A stretch of 64,000 nucleotides of DNA from Nocardia cerradoensis NBRC 101014 (lineage in GTDB: Bacteria > Actinomycetota > Actinomycetes > Mycobacteriales > Mycobacteriaceae). Both the position numbers and the translations under genes were made by a program. The stretch is taken from contig NZ_BAFW01000012.1 in the NCBI RefSeq assembly GCF_000308535.1, positions 23,057 through 87,056 on the forward strand, in the 5' to 3' direction. The notes beneath the pieces are model-generated. The model worked only from the letters and a program-made list of their open reading frames with translations. It did not search any database and was not told the origin of the DNA. Below are positions 46,916 through 54,621 of the stretch, in pieces (position 1 is the stretch's first letter; the number at the start of each line of letters is the position of its first letter).

Positions 46916-48693
46916 AATCCCTGTGGGCCGAACTGCGAGAGCTGCGGCGAATGTCGGAGATCTCCCCGTGGCGCGTGGTCGTATCGATCTGCTGGGGGAC
47001 GATCGCGCTGGGCAGTGGACTCGCGTTGGCGGCGCTGGCGGCGTGGCTGATCGCGCGGGCGTGGCAGATGCCGCCGGTGCTGGATCTCAGCGTCGCCGTG
47101 GTCGCGGTGCGGGCGCTGGGAATCTCTCGCGGGCTGTTCCGATACATCGAGCGGCTGGCGACCCACGACGTGGCACTGCGCGCGATGACGACCGCCCGTA
47201 CGTCGGTGTACGCGGCCCTCGCCCGCGCCGATTTCTGGACGCTGCGACGCGACGGCCGGTCCGAGCAACCGCAACGCCGGCCCGCCGGCCCGTCGCAGGG
47301 GGGAGCGATCGGCCGTCCGGACTCGGGTAGCGGCGCCGGGCGGGGGACCGGCCTGCTGCGCCGGGGCGATCTGCTCACCCGGATCGGTGCGGATATCGAC
47401 GACCTGGGAGCGGTGGTCGTGCGGGCGGTGGTTCCCATCGCGGTGGCGATCCTGCTCTCGGTGGCCGCCGTCGCCCTGCTCGCCACCATTTCCGTGCCCG
47501 CCGGTGTGATCCTCGCGGTCGCCCTGCTGGTCTCCGGCGGGTTCGCGCCCTGGCTGTCCGCGCGGGCGGCGCGCGACGCCGAACTGGCCGTGCAATCCGA
47601 TCGTGCCGAGTTCCGTGCCGCGGCGGTCACCGTGCTCGATCACGCCGCCGAGTTGCGGGTCGCCGGACGGCTCGACGCGGCGATGACGGCGGCCACGACC
47701 GCCTCGGCACGCGCGGTGCGCGCCGAGGACCGGGCGGCCGCACGCAGCGCCTGGGCGGCCACGGCGACCCCGCTGTCCGTCGGAGCCAGTGTGCTCGGCG
47801 CGTTGCTGATCGGAATCGCGTTGTACGGCAACGGCTTCGGCGCACCGGCCGAGCCGCTGCAACCCGCACCGGCCGGCGGTATCACCCCGATGGCCTTCGC
47901 GATACTGGTGCTGCTGCCGCTGTCGGCATTCGAGGCCGTGGCGGTGCTGCCCGCCGCCGCGCAGGCGATCACCAAGGGTCGCGCCGCTCTACGCCGCATT
48001 CGTGCCCTCGACCCGGCCGAGCTGCGGACCCGGGCTGTCGCTACCGAGGACGTCGCTACCGATGACGATGCCTCGGCGCCGGCCGATTACGCGTCCGGTG
48101 ATCTGCGTGCCCGGCTGATTCGCGCGCTGCCCGACCTTCCGCCGGGCCGCCGGATCGCGGTGGTCGGCCCGAGCGGAGCGGGCAAGACCACGTTGCTGAT
48201 GAGCTGGGCCGGACTGTTCGGCACACCGCGCCCCGGCCGGACCTTCTTCGCCGAGGACGCCCACGTCTTCGGCACGTCCGTCCTGGAGAACCTCCGGGTG
48301 GCCCGCGGCGACGTGACCGATGCGGAGGCCGAAAACGCTGTACGTGCGGTCGGTTCCGGGCCGTGGCTCGACGCCCTGCCGGAGGGTGTGGAAACGGATC
48401 TGGTCGGCGGCGCGGCCGCGCTCTCGGGCGGGCAGCGCCGCCGTCTGCTGCTGGCGCGCGCACTAGTCGCCCCCGCCGACACCCTGCTGCTCGACGAACC
48501 CACCGAACATATGGAGGCGGCGGCGGGCGCCGAACTGCTGCGCGCACTGCTCGACGAAACCAGCGGTCTCGTCGACCCGGACCGCACGGTGGTCGTCGTC
48601 ACCCACCAGCTGCCTCCCGACCACCGCGCCGACACGGTGGTCACGGTCGCACCCGGCGGCGGGATATCGATCACTCGCCGCGTACCCGCGTGA
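46912..48693 (+). CDS. cydC: ABC exporter subunit CydC
   Basis: A 593-residue partner of CydD. TM segments cover residues about 15-310, with a Gly/Arg-rich insert near 110-145. The ATPase has Walker A GPSGAGKTT, a canonical signature ALSGGQRRRLLLAR and Walker B TLLLDEPTEHM. Because the CydD signature deviates, the site that uses the CydC signature may be the main hydrolytic one. GTG 46912 overlaps the cydD stop (GTGA); GTG 46903 is also possible. Confidence 0.9.
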   Translation: MKSLWAELRELRRMSEISPWRVVVSICWGTIALGSGLALAALAAWLIARAWQMPPVLDLSVAVVAVRALGISRGLFRYIERLATHDVALRAMTTARTSVYAALARADFWTLRRDGRSEQPQRRPAGPSQGGAIGRPDSGSGAGRGTGLLRRGDLLTRIGADIDDLGAVVVRAVVPIAVAILLSVAAVALLATISVPAGVILAVALLVSGGFAPWLSARAARDAELAVQSDRAEFRAAAVTVLDHAAELRVAGRLDAAMTAATTASARAVRAEDRAAARSAWAATATPLSVGASVLGALLIGIALYGNGFGAPAEPLQPAPAGGITPMAFAILVLLPLSAFEAVAVLPAAAQAITKGRAALRRIRALDPAELRTRAVATEDVATDDDASAPADYASGDLRARLIRALPDLPPGRRIAVVGPSGAGKTTLLMSWAGLFGTPRPGRTFFAEDAHVFGTSVLENLRVARGDVTDAEAENAVRAVGSGPWLDALPEGVETDLVGGAAALSGGQRRRLLLARALVAPADTLLLDEPTEHMEAAAGAELLRALLDETSGLVDPDRTVVVVTHQLPPDHRADTVVTVAPGGGISITRRVPA

Positions 48694-48785
48694 CCGGGCG
48701 AATGCCCAGGTCGGCGCCGGGATTCGGCTCTGCGAAAAATCCGTTGCGGGCCCGCGTCCGCGGCCGGTAGTTTCGTCTGTACACG

Positions 48786-49005
48786 GGAAAGGAGGTGGTT
48801 CGAAGAATGGATATTCAGAGGACGCGTGAGGTGGCTGCCGGTTGAGCGCCACAGCCGTGGTCCCCGTACCGCGGCCCGCTGCAGTGGATTCGGTCCCCGC
48901 GCGAGCGCTGAACTAATCCAAGGCAGTCACCCGGCCCCCGAGCCCCCGGTTTGTCCGACCGGGACCGCGAGAGACGAGATCTCCGTGGTAAGGCTCGGGG
49001 GCCGT
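48786..49005 (+). ncRNA. Candidate structured RNA after cydC
   Basis: A gap of 354 bp (48694-49046) with strong fold potential. Stems: GTGGC/GCCAC (48831, 48848), GCCGTGGT/ACCGCGGC (48854-48875), TGGATT/AATCCA (48885-48920), then a 12-bp perfect stem CGGCCCCCGAGC / GCTCGGGGGCCG (48932-48943 with 48993-49004) that encloses two hairpins: CCCGGT/ACCGGG (48945-48963) and a ten-pair stem 48964-48989. The outer stem plus two inner hairpins is a three-way junction. The region opens with a near-perfect anti-16S site and a 12-codon ORF. It may be an independent small RNA or the 3' end of the cyd mRNA. Strand inferred from the ORF. Confidence 0.45.
48807..48845 (+). CDS. Putative 12-residue peptide ORF
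   Basis: ATG to TGA with 12 codons (MDIQRTREVAAG). AAAGGAGGTGG at 48788-48798 is an unusually full match to the 16S anti-Shine-Dalgarno, 11 nt upstream by the GGAGG core. The first RNA stem (48831-48852) includes its last codons and stop. It could be a leader-type peptide or a ribosome landing site. Confidence 0.35.
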   Translation: MDIQRTREVAAG

Positions 49006-49046
49006 ACCCGTTTGCGCCTCTCCGCGTATTCGGACCCGGGTTCGGC

Positions 49047-49814
49047 TCAGCCGATGTAGCGCTGGAGGCGGGCGGAGAGGCGGGGCTTCAGGGCGCCGTC
49101 GGCTTCCACTCGTTCCTCGACGTAGCCGAGGTCGCCGCCTTCGACGATGCCGTACAGGCGTTTGGCGCCGCCGACCACCGCGCCGGACTGGCTGCGGATC
49201 ACGACATCGGTGGCCAGTTCCCAGGACGACTGGGTGAGGGCCTGACCGTAGAAGAGTTCGACGATGCCGGAGCTGTGGGTCAGCAGGAGTTCGATGACCT
49301 CGTCGTCGCCGTCGATGCCGACCCGCCAGAAGCCGCTTTCGCGCAGATCCGGGCCGGAGTAGTTGCCTTCGGCGTCGATGACCCAGGAACGGGAATCCCA
49401 GGCCAGATAGTCGCCACCGTCGTGGGAGACGATGATCTGCTGGCCGAAGTGGTAGTCGCCGCCGCGCTCGGGATCGTTGCCCTCGCCCTCACCACGCCAG
49501 ACGCCCACCAGGGGCAGCAGCGCGAGCATGGAGGCGCTCAGGTCGGGACCCAGCCGCAGATTCGCGGTGTCCTCGGGCAGCGGCAGACCCGGCAGCTGCG
49601 GAATGTTGCGGCCACCGGTCGATTTGGCGCGCTCGGCAGCGTCGGCTACCGCCTCGTCGCCACTGCGGCGAGCCGCATCGTCCGCACTGCGGCGAGCCGC
49701 GTCATCGGCACTGCGGCGAGCCGCGTCATCGGGCTCGCGCCCCTCGGCGTGCGCCTGTGAGGCGTGACCGTTGGTCGCTGCGTTTTCGACGTTCTCGCTC
49801 GCCGAATCCGTCAC
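49047..49814 (-). CDS. Ferric nitrobindin-like beta-barrel protein
   Basis: A 255-residue protein with a disordered head (1-75, including three 8-residue repeats of the ADDAARRS type) and a C-terminal FABP/nitrobindin barrel: [27 protein letters not shown] and DLGYVEERV. Nitrobindins bind haem and convert peroxynitrite, using a His near the C-terminus. Here that place reads [13 protein letters not shown] with Arg where His is expected, so haem ligation may be lost. The M. tuberculosis homologue at this locus (Rv0813c) is also described as lacking the ligand. GTG 49814 overlaps the preceding micro-ORF. Confidence 0.8.
   Translation of the reverse strand: MTDSASENVENAATNGHASQAHAEGREPDDAARRSADDAARRSADDAARRSGDEAVADAAERAKSTGGRNIPQLPGLPLPEDTANLRLGPDLSASMLALLPLVGVWRGEGEGNDPERGGDYHFGQQIIVSHDGGDYLAWDSRSWVIDAEGNYSGPDLRESGFWRVGIDGDDEVIELLLTHSSGIVELFYGQALTQSSWELATDVVIRSQSGAVVGGAKRLYGIVEGGDLGYVEERVEADGALKPRLSARLQRYIG
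49661..49732. repeat. Three tandem 24-bp repeats in the nitrobindin-like gene
   Basis: Units at 49661, 49685 and 49709 begin CACTGCGGCGAGCCGC and differ at three positions or fewer. They are in frame and encode repeated ADDAARRS, a length-variable disordered linker. Confidence 0.85.
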
Positions 49815-49906
49815 GACTCGGTGAAGAGCCGGTAGAGGACGTACAGCCCGAACCAGGCGATCAGCACGGAGCAGATGACCAGCAGAATCTCGAAGGTTAA
49901 GACCAC
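49811..49906 (-). CDS. 31-residue membrane peptide upstream of the nitrobindin-like gene
   Basis: GTG at 49906 opens a frame of 31 codons: a hydrophobic helix [20 protein letters not shown] followed by RLFTES. The stop overlaps the start of the next gene (TCGTGA), which suggests translational coupling. TAAACT lies exactly 7 nt before GTG, the pattern of leaderless starts seen across this window. It is probably a single-pass inner membrane peptide. I cannot name a function. Confidence 0.65.
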   Translation of the reverse strand: MVLTFEILLVICSVLIAWFGLYVLYRLFTES

Positions 49907-49942
49907 ATATCGGAGTTTAACGACCCGCTAGGCGAAGACGAA

Positions 49943-49974
49943 AACGGCCCCGGGAAACGAATCCCGGGGCCGTT
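49943..49974 (-). terminator. Terminator of the sulfurtransferase operon
   Basis: A 13-bp perfect stem AACGGCCCCGGGA / TCCCGGGGCCGTT with a 6-base loop. On the minus strand it is followed by TTCGTC after TT, and lies 55 bp beyond the DUF1416 stop. Confidence 0.75.
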
Positions 49975-50029
49975 CGCGTGCGATGAGCGCAGTTTTCCGG
50001 CGCCTGCCGGCGATCGCTCCGCGTCGGTG

Positions 50030-50335
50030 TTACTTGGCGACGCTCACGTCGACGTTGTGGACGCCCGCCCCTTCGGGGCTGACCTTGGCCGAGCCGTTGC
50101 CGGCCGACGACAGGGCCCGGATGGTCCAGTTGCCGGGCGCGGCGAAGAAGCGGAAATCACCGGTGCCGGAGGCCACGACCTCGGCGGTGAACTCGTCGCT
50201 CGAGTCCAGCAGGCGGACGAAGGCGCCGCCTACCGGGTTACCGTCCGCATCGAGGACGCGTCCGGTGAGGACGGTCTCCTTCTCGGTGTCGACGTTGGCC
50301 GGAAGGGCCTGACCCTGGGTAGGTGCTGCACACAT
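50030..50335 (-). CDS. sseC: DUF1416 protein (SseC-like)
   Basis: A 101-residue protein: MCAAPTQGQALP, then a single beta-sandwich of the CnaB/carboxypeptidase-regulatory type (VLTGRVLDADGNPVGGAFVR, APGNWTIRALSS). It is always found next to the CysA-type sulfurtransferase in actinobacteria (Rv0814c/sseC2). It may assist that enzyme; the Cys at residue 2 is conserved in the family as I remember it. Starts 6 nt after the cysA stop, so it is in the same operon. Confidence 0.85.
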   Translation of the reverse strand: MCAAPTQGQALPANVDTEKETVLTGRVLDADGNPVGGAFVRLLDSSDEFTAEVVASGTGDFRFFAAPGNWTIRALSSAGNGSAKVSPEGAGVHNVDVSVAK

Positions 50336-50341
50336 ATCTAT

Positions 50342-51175
50342 TTACGCTCCCAACTCGATCGGTGCACCGACGAGGGAGCCGTATTCGGTCCAGCTCCCGT
50401 CGTAGTTCTTGACGTTCTTGTGGCCCAGCAGCTCCTGCAGCACGAACCAGGTGTGCGACGAGCGCTCACCGATGCGGCAGTAGGCGATGGTCTCCTTCTC
50501 GCCGTCGAGGCCCGCTTCCTTGTAGATGGAAGCCAGTTCCTCGTCGGACTTGAAGGTGCCGTCCTCGTTCGCGGCCTTGCTCCACGGCACGTTGATGGCG
50601 CCGGGGATGTGGCCGGGACGCTGGCTCTGCTCCTGCGGCAGGTGCGCGGGAGCGAGAATCTTGCCGGAGAACTCGTCGGGCGAACGCACGTCGACGAGGT
50701 TCTTGACGCCGATGGCCTGGATGGCGTCGTCGCGGAAGGCGCGGATCGACAGGTCCTGCTCGGAGGCCTTGTAGGTGGTCGCCGGACGGGTCACCGCATC
50801 GGTCGACAGCGGGCGGGCGTCGAGCTCCCACTTCTTGCGGCCGCCGTCGAGCAGCTTGACGTTCTGGTGGCCGTAGAGCTTGAAGTACCAGTACGCGTAG
50901 GCCGCGAACCAGTTGTTGTTGCCACCGTAGAGAACGACGGTGTCGTCGTTGGCGATACCGCGAGCCGACAGCAGATCCGAGAACTGCTCCCGGTTGACGA
51001 AGTCACGCCGAACCGGATCCTGCAGATCCTTCTTCCAGTCGATCTTGACAGCACCTTCGATGTGGCCCGTGTCGTAGGCGGAGGTGTCCTCGTCGACCTC
51101 GACGATCACGACGCCGGGGGTGTTGAGGTTCTCTTCGACCCAGTCTGCGGAGACCAGGACATCGGAGCGAGCCAT
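50342..51175 (-). CDS. cysA: Thiosulfate sulfurtransferase (rhodanese), CysA/SseA type
   Basis: A 277-residue two-domain rhodanese that moves sulfane sulfur from thiosulfate to an acceptor such as cyanide or a thiol. The active Cys is in ETIAYCRIGERSSHTWF of the second domain; the inactive first domain has VLYGGNNNWFAAYAYWY. Length equals M. tuberculosis CysA2 (277 aa). AAAGGA precedes ATG 51175. Middle gene of DUF4395-cysA-sseC under the polycysteine leader. The symbol follows mycobacterial usage and is not the sulfate ABC ATPase. Confidence 0.93.
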   Translation of the reverse strand: MARSDVLVSADWVEENLNTPGVVIVEVDEDTSAYDTGHIEGAVKIDWKKDLQDPVRRDFVNREQFSDLLSARGIANDDTVVLYGGNNNWFAAYAYWYFKLYGHQNVKLLDGGRKKWELDARPLSTDAVTRPATTYKASEQDLSIRAFRDDAIQAIGVKNLVDVRSPDEFSGKILAPAHLPQEQSQRPGHIPGAINVPWSKAANEDGTFKSDEELASIYKEAGLDGEKETIAYCRIGERSSHTWFVLQELLGHKNVKNYDGSWTEYGSLVGAPIELGA

Positions 51176-51240
51176 GTTGTTCCTTTCGATGTGACTTGCC
51201 GGGGTATGTGGAGAGATGAACGGTGGATTGTGGGGGCCGG

Positions 51241-51726
51241 TCAGTTCGTCGAGCTGCTCGAAGCGGCCGGTGTTCGCGAGGTGAACCGCTGGGTGAGCGG
51301 ATAGATCTTGCAGCCCAGGCAGATTCCGAACGCCGCGTTGAGGAACGCCGCGAACAGGGCGAAGGCGGTGAAGATCGCGCCCACCACGCCGGATCCGGCC
51401 GCGAAGCCGATGAAGCCGACGATCGCGAAGACGAAACCGACCAGCTGCGCGAACCGCAGCGGCGGCACCGGCTCGGTCTCGGTCGCCGGGCCGACACGCG
51501 GCGCGACGAAGGTGGCGAACAACCACCCGTAGGGGCTGCGCCGCGGGCCGTACAGCGCGCCGATGGCGAAGACGATCGCCTGCAGGGCGATCAGCACCGC
51601 CGCGGCGGCCGTCGAGAAGGCGGAGACGATCAGGACCAGCACGAGGACACCGGTGGTGATCCACGCCGCGAACCGCGGTCCGCGGACGTCCACCTGACCT
51701 GTGGGTGAGTTGGTGTTCTGAGGCAC
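51241..51726 (-). CDS. DUF4395 membrane protein
   Basis: A 161-residue protein with four hydrophobic segments (WITTGVLVLVLIVSAFS, LIALQAIVFAIGALYGP, LVGFVFAIVGFIGFAAGSG, FTAFALFAAFLNAAFGICLGC). The last ends in GICLGCKIYP, a Cys pair typical of DUF4395 and suited to a thiol role at the membrane. These proteins go with thioredoxin-like and rhodanese genes. GTG 51726 follows AGGAGC. First structural gene of the operon below the polycysteine leader. Confidence 0.85.
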   Translation of the reverse strand: MPQNTNSPTGQVDVRGPRFAAWITTGVLVLVLIVSAFSTAAAAVLIALQAIVFAIGALYGPRRSPYGWLFATFVAPRVGPATETEPVPPLRFAQLVGFVFAIVGFIGFAAGSGVVGAIFTAFALFAAFLNAAFGICLGCKIYPLTQRFTSRTPAASSSSTN

Positions 51727-51753
51727 GGGGGGCTCCTGCGCTGAAGGAAGGCT

Positions 51754-51790
51754 TATCTGGCTTATCCGGTTGCGGGTTATCCGTCAGATA
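51754..51790 (-). promoter_or_regulatory. Second leader stem near the DUF4395 start
   Basis: TATCTG (51754-51759) can pair with CAGATA (51785-51790). GATAAGCC repeats lie in and beside it on the minus strand. It ends 28 nt before the DUF4395 start and could compete with the upstream hairpin. Confidence 0.35.
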
Positions 51791-51837
51791 GGTCGGATCA
51801 CCGGGGGATCGACGAGATCTCACACGCGGTGGAGAAA

Positions 51838-51871
51838 CCGGTCGGCGGCAGGGATACGAAAGGCCGACCGG
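51838..51871 (-). promoter_or_regulatory. Attenuator hairpin after the polycysteine leader
   Basis: On the minus strand the leader stop TAG is followed at once by CCGGTCGGC, a 16-nt loop, GCCGACCGG and TTTCTCC. A nine-pair stem with a short U-run looks like a terminator or a translation-sensitive hairpin. A ribosome at the stop codon would cover its 5' arm. Confidence 0.6.
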
Positions 51872-51958
51872 CTACATGCACAGGCAGCAACAACCGCCGA
51901 GGCGGCACAGATCGACTGTGCGGCGTCGGGTGAGCATCAGCTCTCGGCGGGTTTGCAC
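51872..51958 (-). CDS. Polycysteine leader peptide
   Basis: A 28-residue leaderless ORF: GTG 51958, then QTRRELMLTRRRTVDLC and the end RLGGCCCLCM. Five of the last eleven residues are Cys, three in a row. TAAACT ends 7 nt before GTG, so transcription and translation probably start together. In mycobacteria, Cys-rich leaderless ORFs before sulfur operons act as cysteine-responsive attenuators; the position before DUF4395-cysA-sseC is the same. An internal ATG (51937) would give a 21-residue form with the same end. Confidence 0.75.
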   Translation of the reverse strand: MQTRRELMLTRRRTVDLCRLGGCCCLCM

Positions 51959-51965
51959 GCCAAGC

Positions 51966-51971
51966 AGTTTA
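51966..51971 (-). promoter_or_regulatory. -10 hexamer of the sulfur operon
   Basis: TAAACT on the minus strand, 7 nt before the leader GTG. No good -35 is seen. The stretch 51972-52085 up to thiX shows nothing else. Confidence 0.55.
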
Positions 51972-52085
51972 CCCGGTTTCGGGAGGGAATTGGACCCGGG
52001 GTACGAAATTCGACCGGGCGCCGGGCGCGTGGACGGCTCGCACGCCGCGCGGAACGACGCTCGGAAGCCCTCGTGAGCAGGAGGT

Positions 52086-52532
52086 TCAGGCCGCCTCGGG
52101 AACCGTCAGCGGCGCAAGGGCACTACGCAGATCGGTGGCCTTGGGCACACCGGAGATCCGGAACCGCTCACGCCCGTGAGCGTCGAAGACGAACGTCGTG
52201 GGCAGCGACAGGACGTTGAGTTCGCGCGCGAGTTCGGCCTCGGCGTCGATATCGATCTCGACGTCGCGGGGCGGCCGCACGGTATCGGCCAGATCGGCGA
52301 CCACACCGGCCACCACCCGGCGGACCGCGGCGCAGGGACCGCACCATTCGGCGGAGAAGTGCAGAACGGTCGGCACCGCCTCGGTGACACCGACCGCGCT
52401 GAGCAGTTCGGTGCGCGAACCCGCGATCTCGGCGGTCTCGGTCGTCCGCACGCGGCCCTCGCGATAGCGCAGGGCGATACCCGCGGCCACCCCGGCCAGC
52501 AGGACGACGGCCAGAATCGTGAGTTCAATCAT
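52086..52532 (-). CDS. thiX: Thioredoxin-like membrane-anchored protein
   Basis: A 148-residue protein with one N-terminal TM helix (ELTILAVVLLAGVAAGIALRY) and a thioredoxin fold whose redox site is FSAEWCGPCAAVRR. The cis-Pro loop is SLPTTFVFD. It probably reduces or oxidises thiols near the membrane. Same position as M. tuberculosis thiX (Rv0816c). ATG 52532 overlaps the stop of lmeA, so both are on one mRNA. Confidence 0.88.
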   Translation of the reverse strand: MIELTILAVVLLAGVAAGIALRYREGRVRTTETAEIAGSRTELLSAVGVTEAVPTVLHFSAEWCGPCAAVRRVVAGVVADLADTVRPPRDVEIDIDAEAELARELNVLSLPTTFVFDAHGRERFRISGVPKATDLRSALAPLTVPEAA

Positions 52533-53335
52533 GGTCGGGCAAACCTGTCCATATCAATGCGAATATTCTCCCCTTCCCCCTCTACCACAATATTGCCGCC
52601 GATGGCCTGCACCTTCTTCGGGGGGACCCCGAACGGCAGATCCTTGGTGTCGATGGTTCGGGTGAAGCGGGCCAGGACCGCGGCCTTGTCCAGGTCGGGA
52701 CCCAGTTCGGCGGCGGTGGTCGTCGGCGCGTTGCTGTCGACGCCGCCGTGATAGAGGTCGGTGGCGACCAGTTTGATCTGATCGCCGTCGAGGAACAGAT
52801 CGGCCTTCACGCTGACCCGATCGGTACTGCGGGTCTCGGGGCCGAGCTGGATGGTGCCGGTGAGGACCAGCGCGCCCTGGGTGGTCATGCCCGAGCCACC
52901 GGAACCGCCGGTGCCGTCGGATTTGTCGGCCGGGCGGGTGACCACCTCGAGGTCCGGAATGTTGAACAGCCGCCCCAGTTCGACCGGTTCGATCCGCATC
53001 CGGCCGGCCACCTGGTCGACCATCACCGAGCGCATGTCGTTGTCCACCAGATCGTGCATCGACAGGTGGACGCCGTTCAGGGTGGCCTCGACCAGGATTT
53101 CGCCGGGGATGTCGGGACGGTTCGCGCGGGCCCGGATCTCGAGGTTGCGGTAGTCGCCGCGCGCGGTCTGGGCCAGGAAAGGAAATCCGTGAATGGTCAC
53201 CTCGGGGTCGGCGCTGAGTTCACCGCCGGCCCGCAGCGACCGCGATACCCGGTACTCCGAGTAGGCCGCCGCAGTGAAATCGACCACTACGGCGATCGCG
53301 ACCACCAGCAGCAGCCCGACGATCAGTTTTCTCAT
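52529..53335 (-). CDS. lmeA: LmeA-like DUF2993 exported protein
   Basis: A 268-residue protein with an N-terminal signal or anchor (KLIVGLLLVVAIAVVVDFTAAA) and a DUF2993 domain: VTIHGFPFLAQTARGDYRNLEI, LGRLFNIPDLEV and C-terminal VQAIGGNIVVEGEGENIRI. In mycobacteria LmeA (Rv0817c/MSMEG_5785) is needed for lipomannan mannan chain elongation. A Gly/Ser-rich loop is inserted near residue 145. GGAG at 53343-53346 has better spacing to ATG 53335 than to ATG 53341. Confidence 0.85.
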   Translation of the reverse strand: MRKLIVGLLLVVAIAVVVDFTAAAYSEYRVSRSLRAGGELSADPEVTIHGFPFLAQTARGDYRNLEIRARANRPDIPGEILVEATLNGVHLSMHDLVDNDMRSVMVDQVAGRMRIEPVELGRLFNIPDLEVVTRPADKSDGTGGSGGSGMTTQGALVLTGTIQLGPETRSTDRVSVKADLFLDGDQIKLVATDLYHGGVDSNAPTTTAAELGPDLDKAAVLARFTRTIDTKDLPFGVPPKKVQAIGGNIVVEGEGENIRIDMDRFARP

Positions 53336-53341
53336 CCACAT

Positions 53342-53636
53342 GCTCCGAGTTCAGGCCGTCCGGGCGCGCGGAACGCAGCGGTCGCGCGCGGAGGGGTACG
53401 AGGCGTGGGTGTCCCGAGGAGAGGCTACCCGGTACGAAGATATCTGCCCGGACCGTACGGGGCGCGCGGGTGTGGGCCCGGCGGTGGCCATCATCGCTGG
53501 TCCCCGTGCGAGTGCGGAATACATGATCGGGGCCCCGCACGCGCTAATGTAGGCACGAATTACCTGTGCCGACGCGCATGGATTCGCGATTGACGTCGAG
53601 GTTGCCCGCGGACATGCCAGATTGGGAGGAGAGCCG
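53342..53636. other. Divergent intergenic region lmeA/glnR
   Basis: About 295 bp with both promoters. TAATGT near 53548 may be a -10 for glnR. I see no GlnR-type box, palindrome or RNA fold. Confidence 0.4.
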
Positions 53637-54410
53637 GTGGAGCTGCTCCTGCTGACCTCCGATCCGAACCCGGAAGCCGTGCTGCCGTCGCTGGCGCTGC
53701 TGCCGCACAATGTGCGGCCCGCGCCCACGGAGGTGGCATCGCTGCTCGAGGCGGGAACCGCGGATGTGGCTCTGGTCGACGCCCGCACCGATCTGGCCGC
53801 CGCGCGCGGACTGTGCAGACTGCTCGGCAGCACCGGTTCCTCGGTGCCGGTGGTGGCGGTGCTGACCGAGGGCGGTCTGGTCGCGGTCAACGCCGATTGG
53901 GGGCTGGACGACATTCTGCTGCCGGGAACCGGCCCCGCGGAACTCGATGCCCGCTTGCGCCTGCTGGTCGCCCGCAACGGCGGCGCGGCCAGCCCGGAGA
54001 ACACCGGCAAGATCACGCTCGGCGAACTGGTCATCGATGAGGGCACCTATACCGCGCGGTTGCGCGGCCGCCCGCTCGACCTGACCTACAAGGAATTCGA
54101 GCTGCTGAAATATCTCGCGCAGCACGCCGGCCGGGTCTTCACCCGCGCGCAGTTGCTACAGGAGGTCTGGGGTTACGACTTCTTCGGCGGCACCCGCACG
54201 GTCGACGTGCACGTGCGGCGGTTGCGAGCCAAACTCGGCAGCGAGTACGAGTCGCTGATCGGCACCGTCCGCAACGTCGGTTACAAGGCGGTTCGGCCGG
54301 CGCGCTCGGCCAACAACAAGGGCGGTGAGCAGGCGGCCGGCATCCCGGACGAGGGCGACGACGGCGCGGACGACAACCAGCTGACCCAGGTCAACGGCAG
54401 TCCGTCCTGA
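53637..54410 (+). CDS. glnR: GlnR-type nitrogen regulator (OmpR family)
   Basis: A 257-residue OmpR-type regulator. The N-terminal receiver-like domain (1-115) is atypical ([21 protein letters not shown]), and there is no kinase gene nearby, as expected for the orphan regulator GlnR. The C-terminal winged helix has [20 protein letters not shown] and [15 protein letters not shown]. GlnR controls nitrogen genes such as glnA and amtB in actinobacteria. The last 35 residues are acidic and polar. Position next to mshD matches Rv0818. GTG 53637 follows GGAGG. Confidence 0.88.
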   Translation: MELLLLTSDPNPEAVLPSLALLPHNVRPAPTEVASLLEAGTADVALVDARTDLAAARGLCRLLGSTGSSVPVVAVLTEGGLVAVNADWGLDDILLPGTGPAELDARLRLLVARNGGAASPENTGKITLGELVIDEGTYTARLRGRPLDLTYKEFELLKYLAQHAGRVFTRAQLLQEVWGYDFFGGTRTVDVHVRRLRAKLGSEYESLIGTVRNVGYKAVRPARSANNKGGEQAAGIPDEGDDGADDNQLTQVNGSPS

Positions 54411-54621
54411 GGTCTGTGGGCCGGAGCGCGAACGGGATGCCGGGTGCGGTTGGTTTTGCACGGCCGATCGGCCCGCGAAAAGGATTGCGCCGAAAGAAAA
54501 TCCGCGGTCGGGACCGGTGTCGGCCGCAGGCGGGAATCAGGGCGGTAGCCGAGCCGGTTGTCGGAAGGGCCGGTCGCCGGAACGGCCGGTGTGTCGGCGG
54601 ATATGTACAGATGAGCGAGGG

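Noticed and set aside
54517..54621. 35-codon N-terminal extension of mshD
   Set aside because: Cys/Arg/Gly-rich and unlike mycothiol synthase; the GNAT protein begins at 54622 or 54628.
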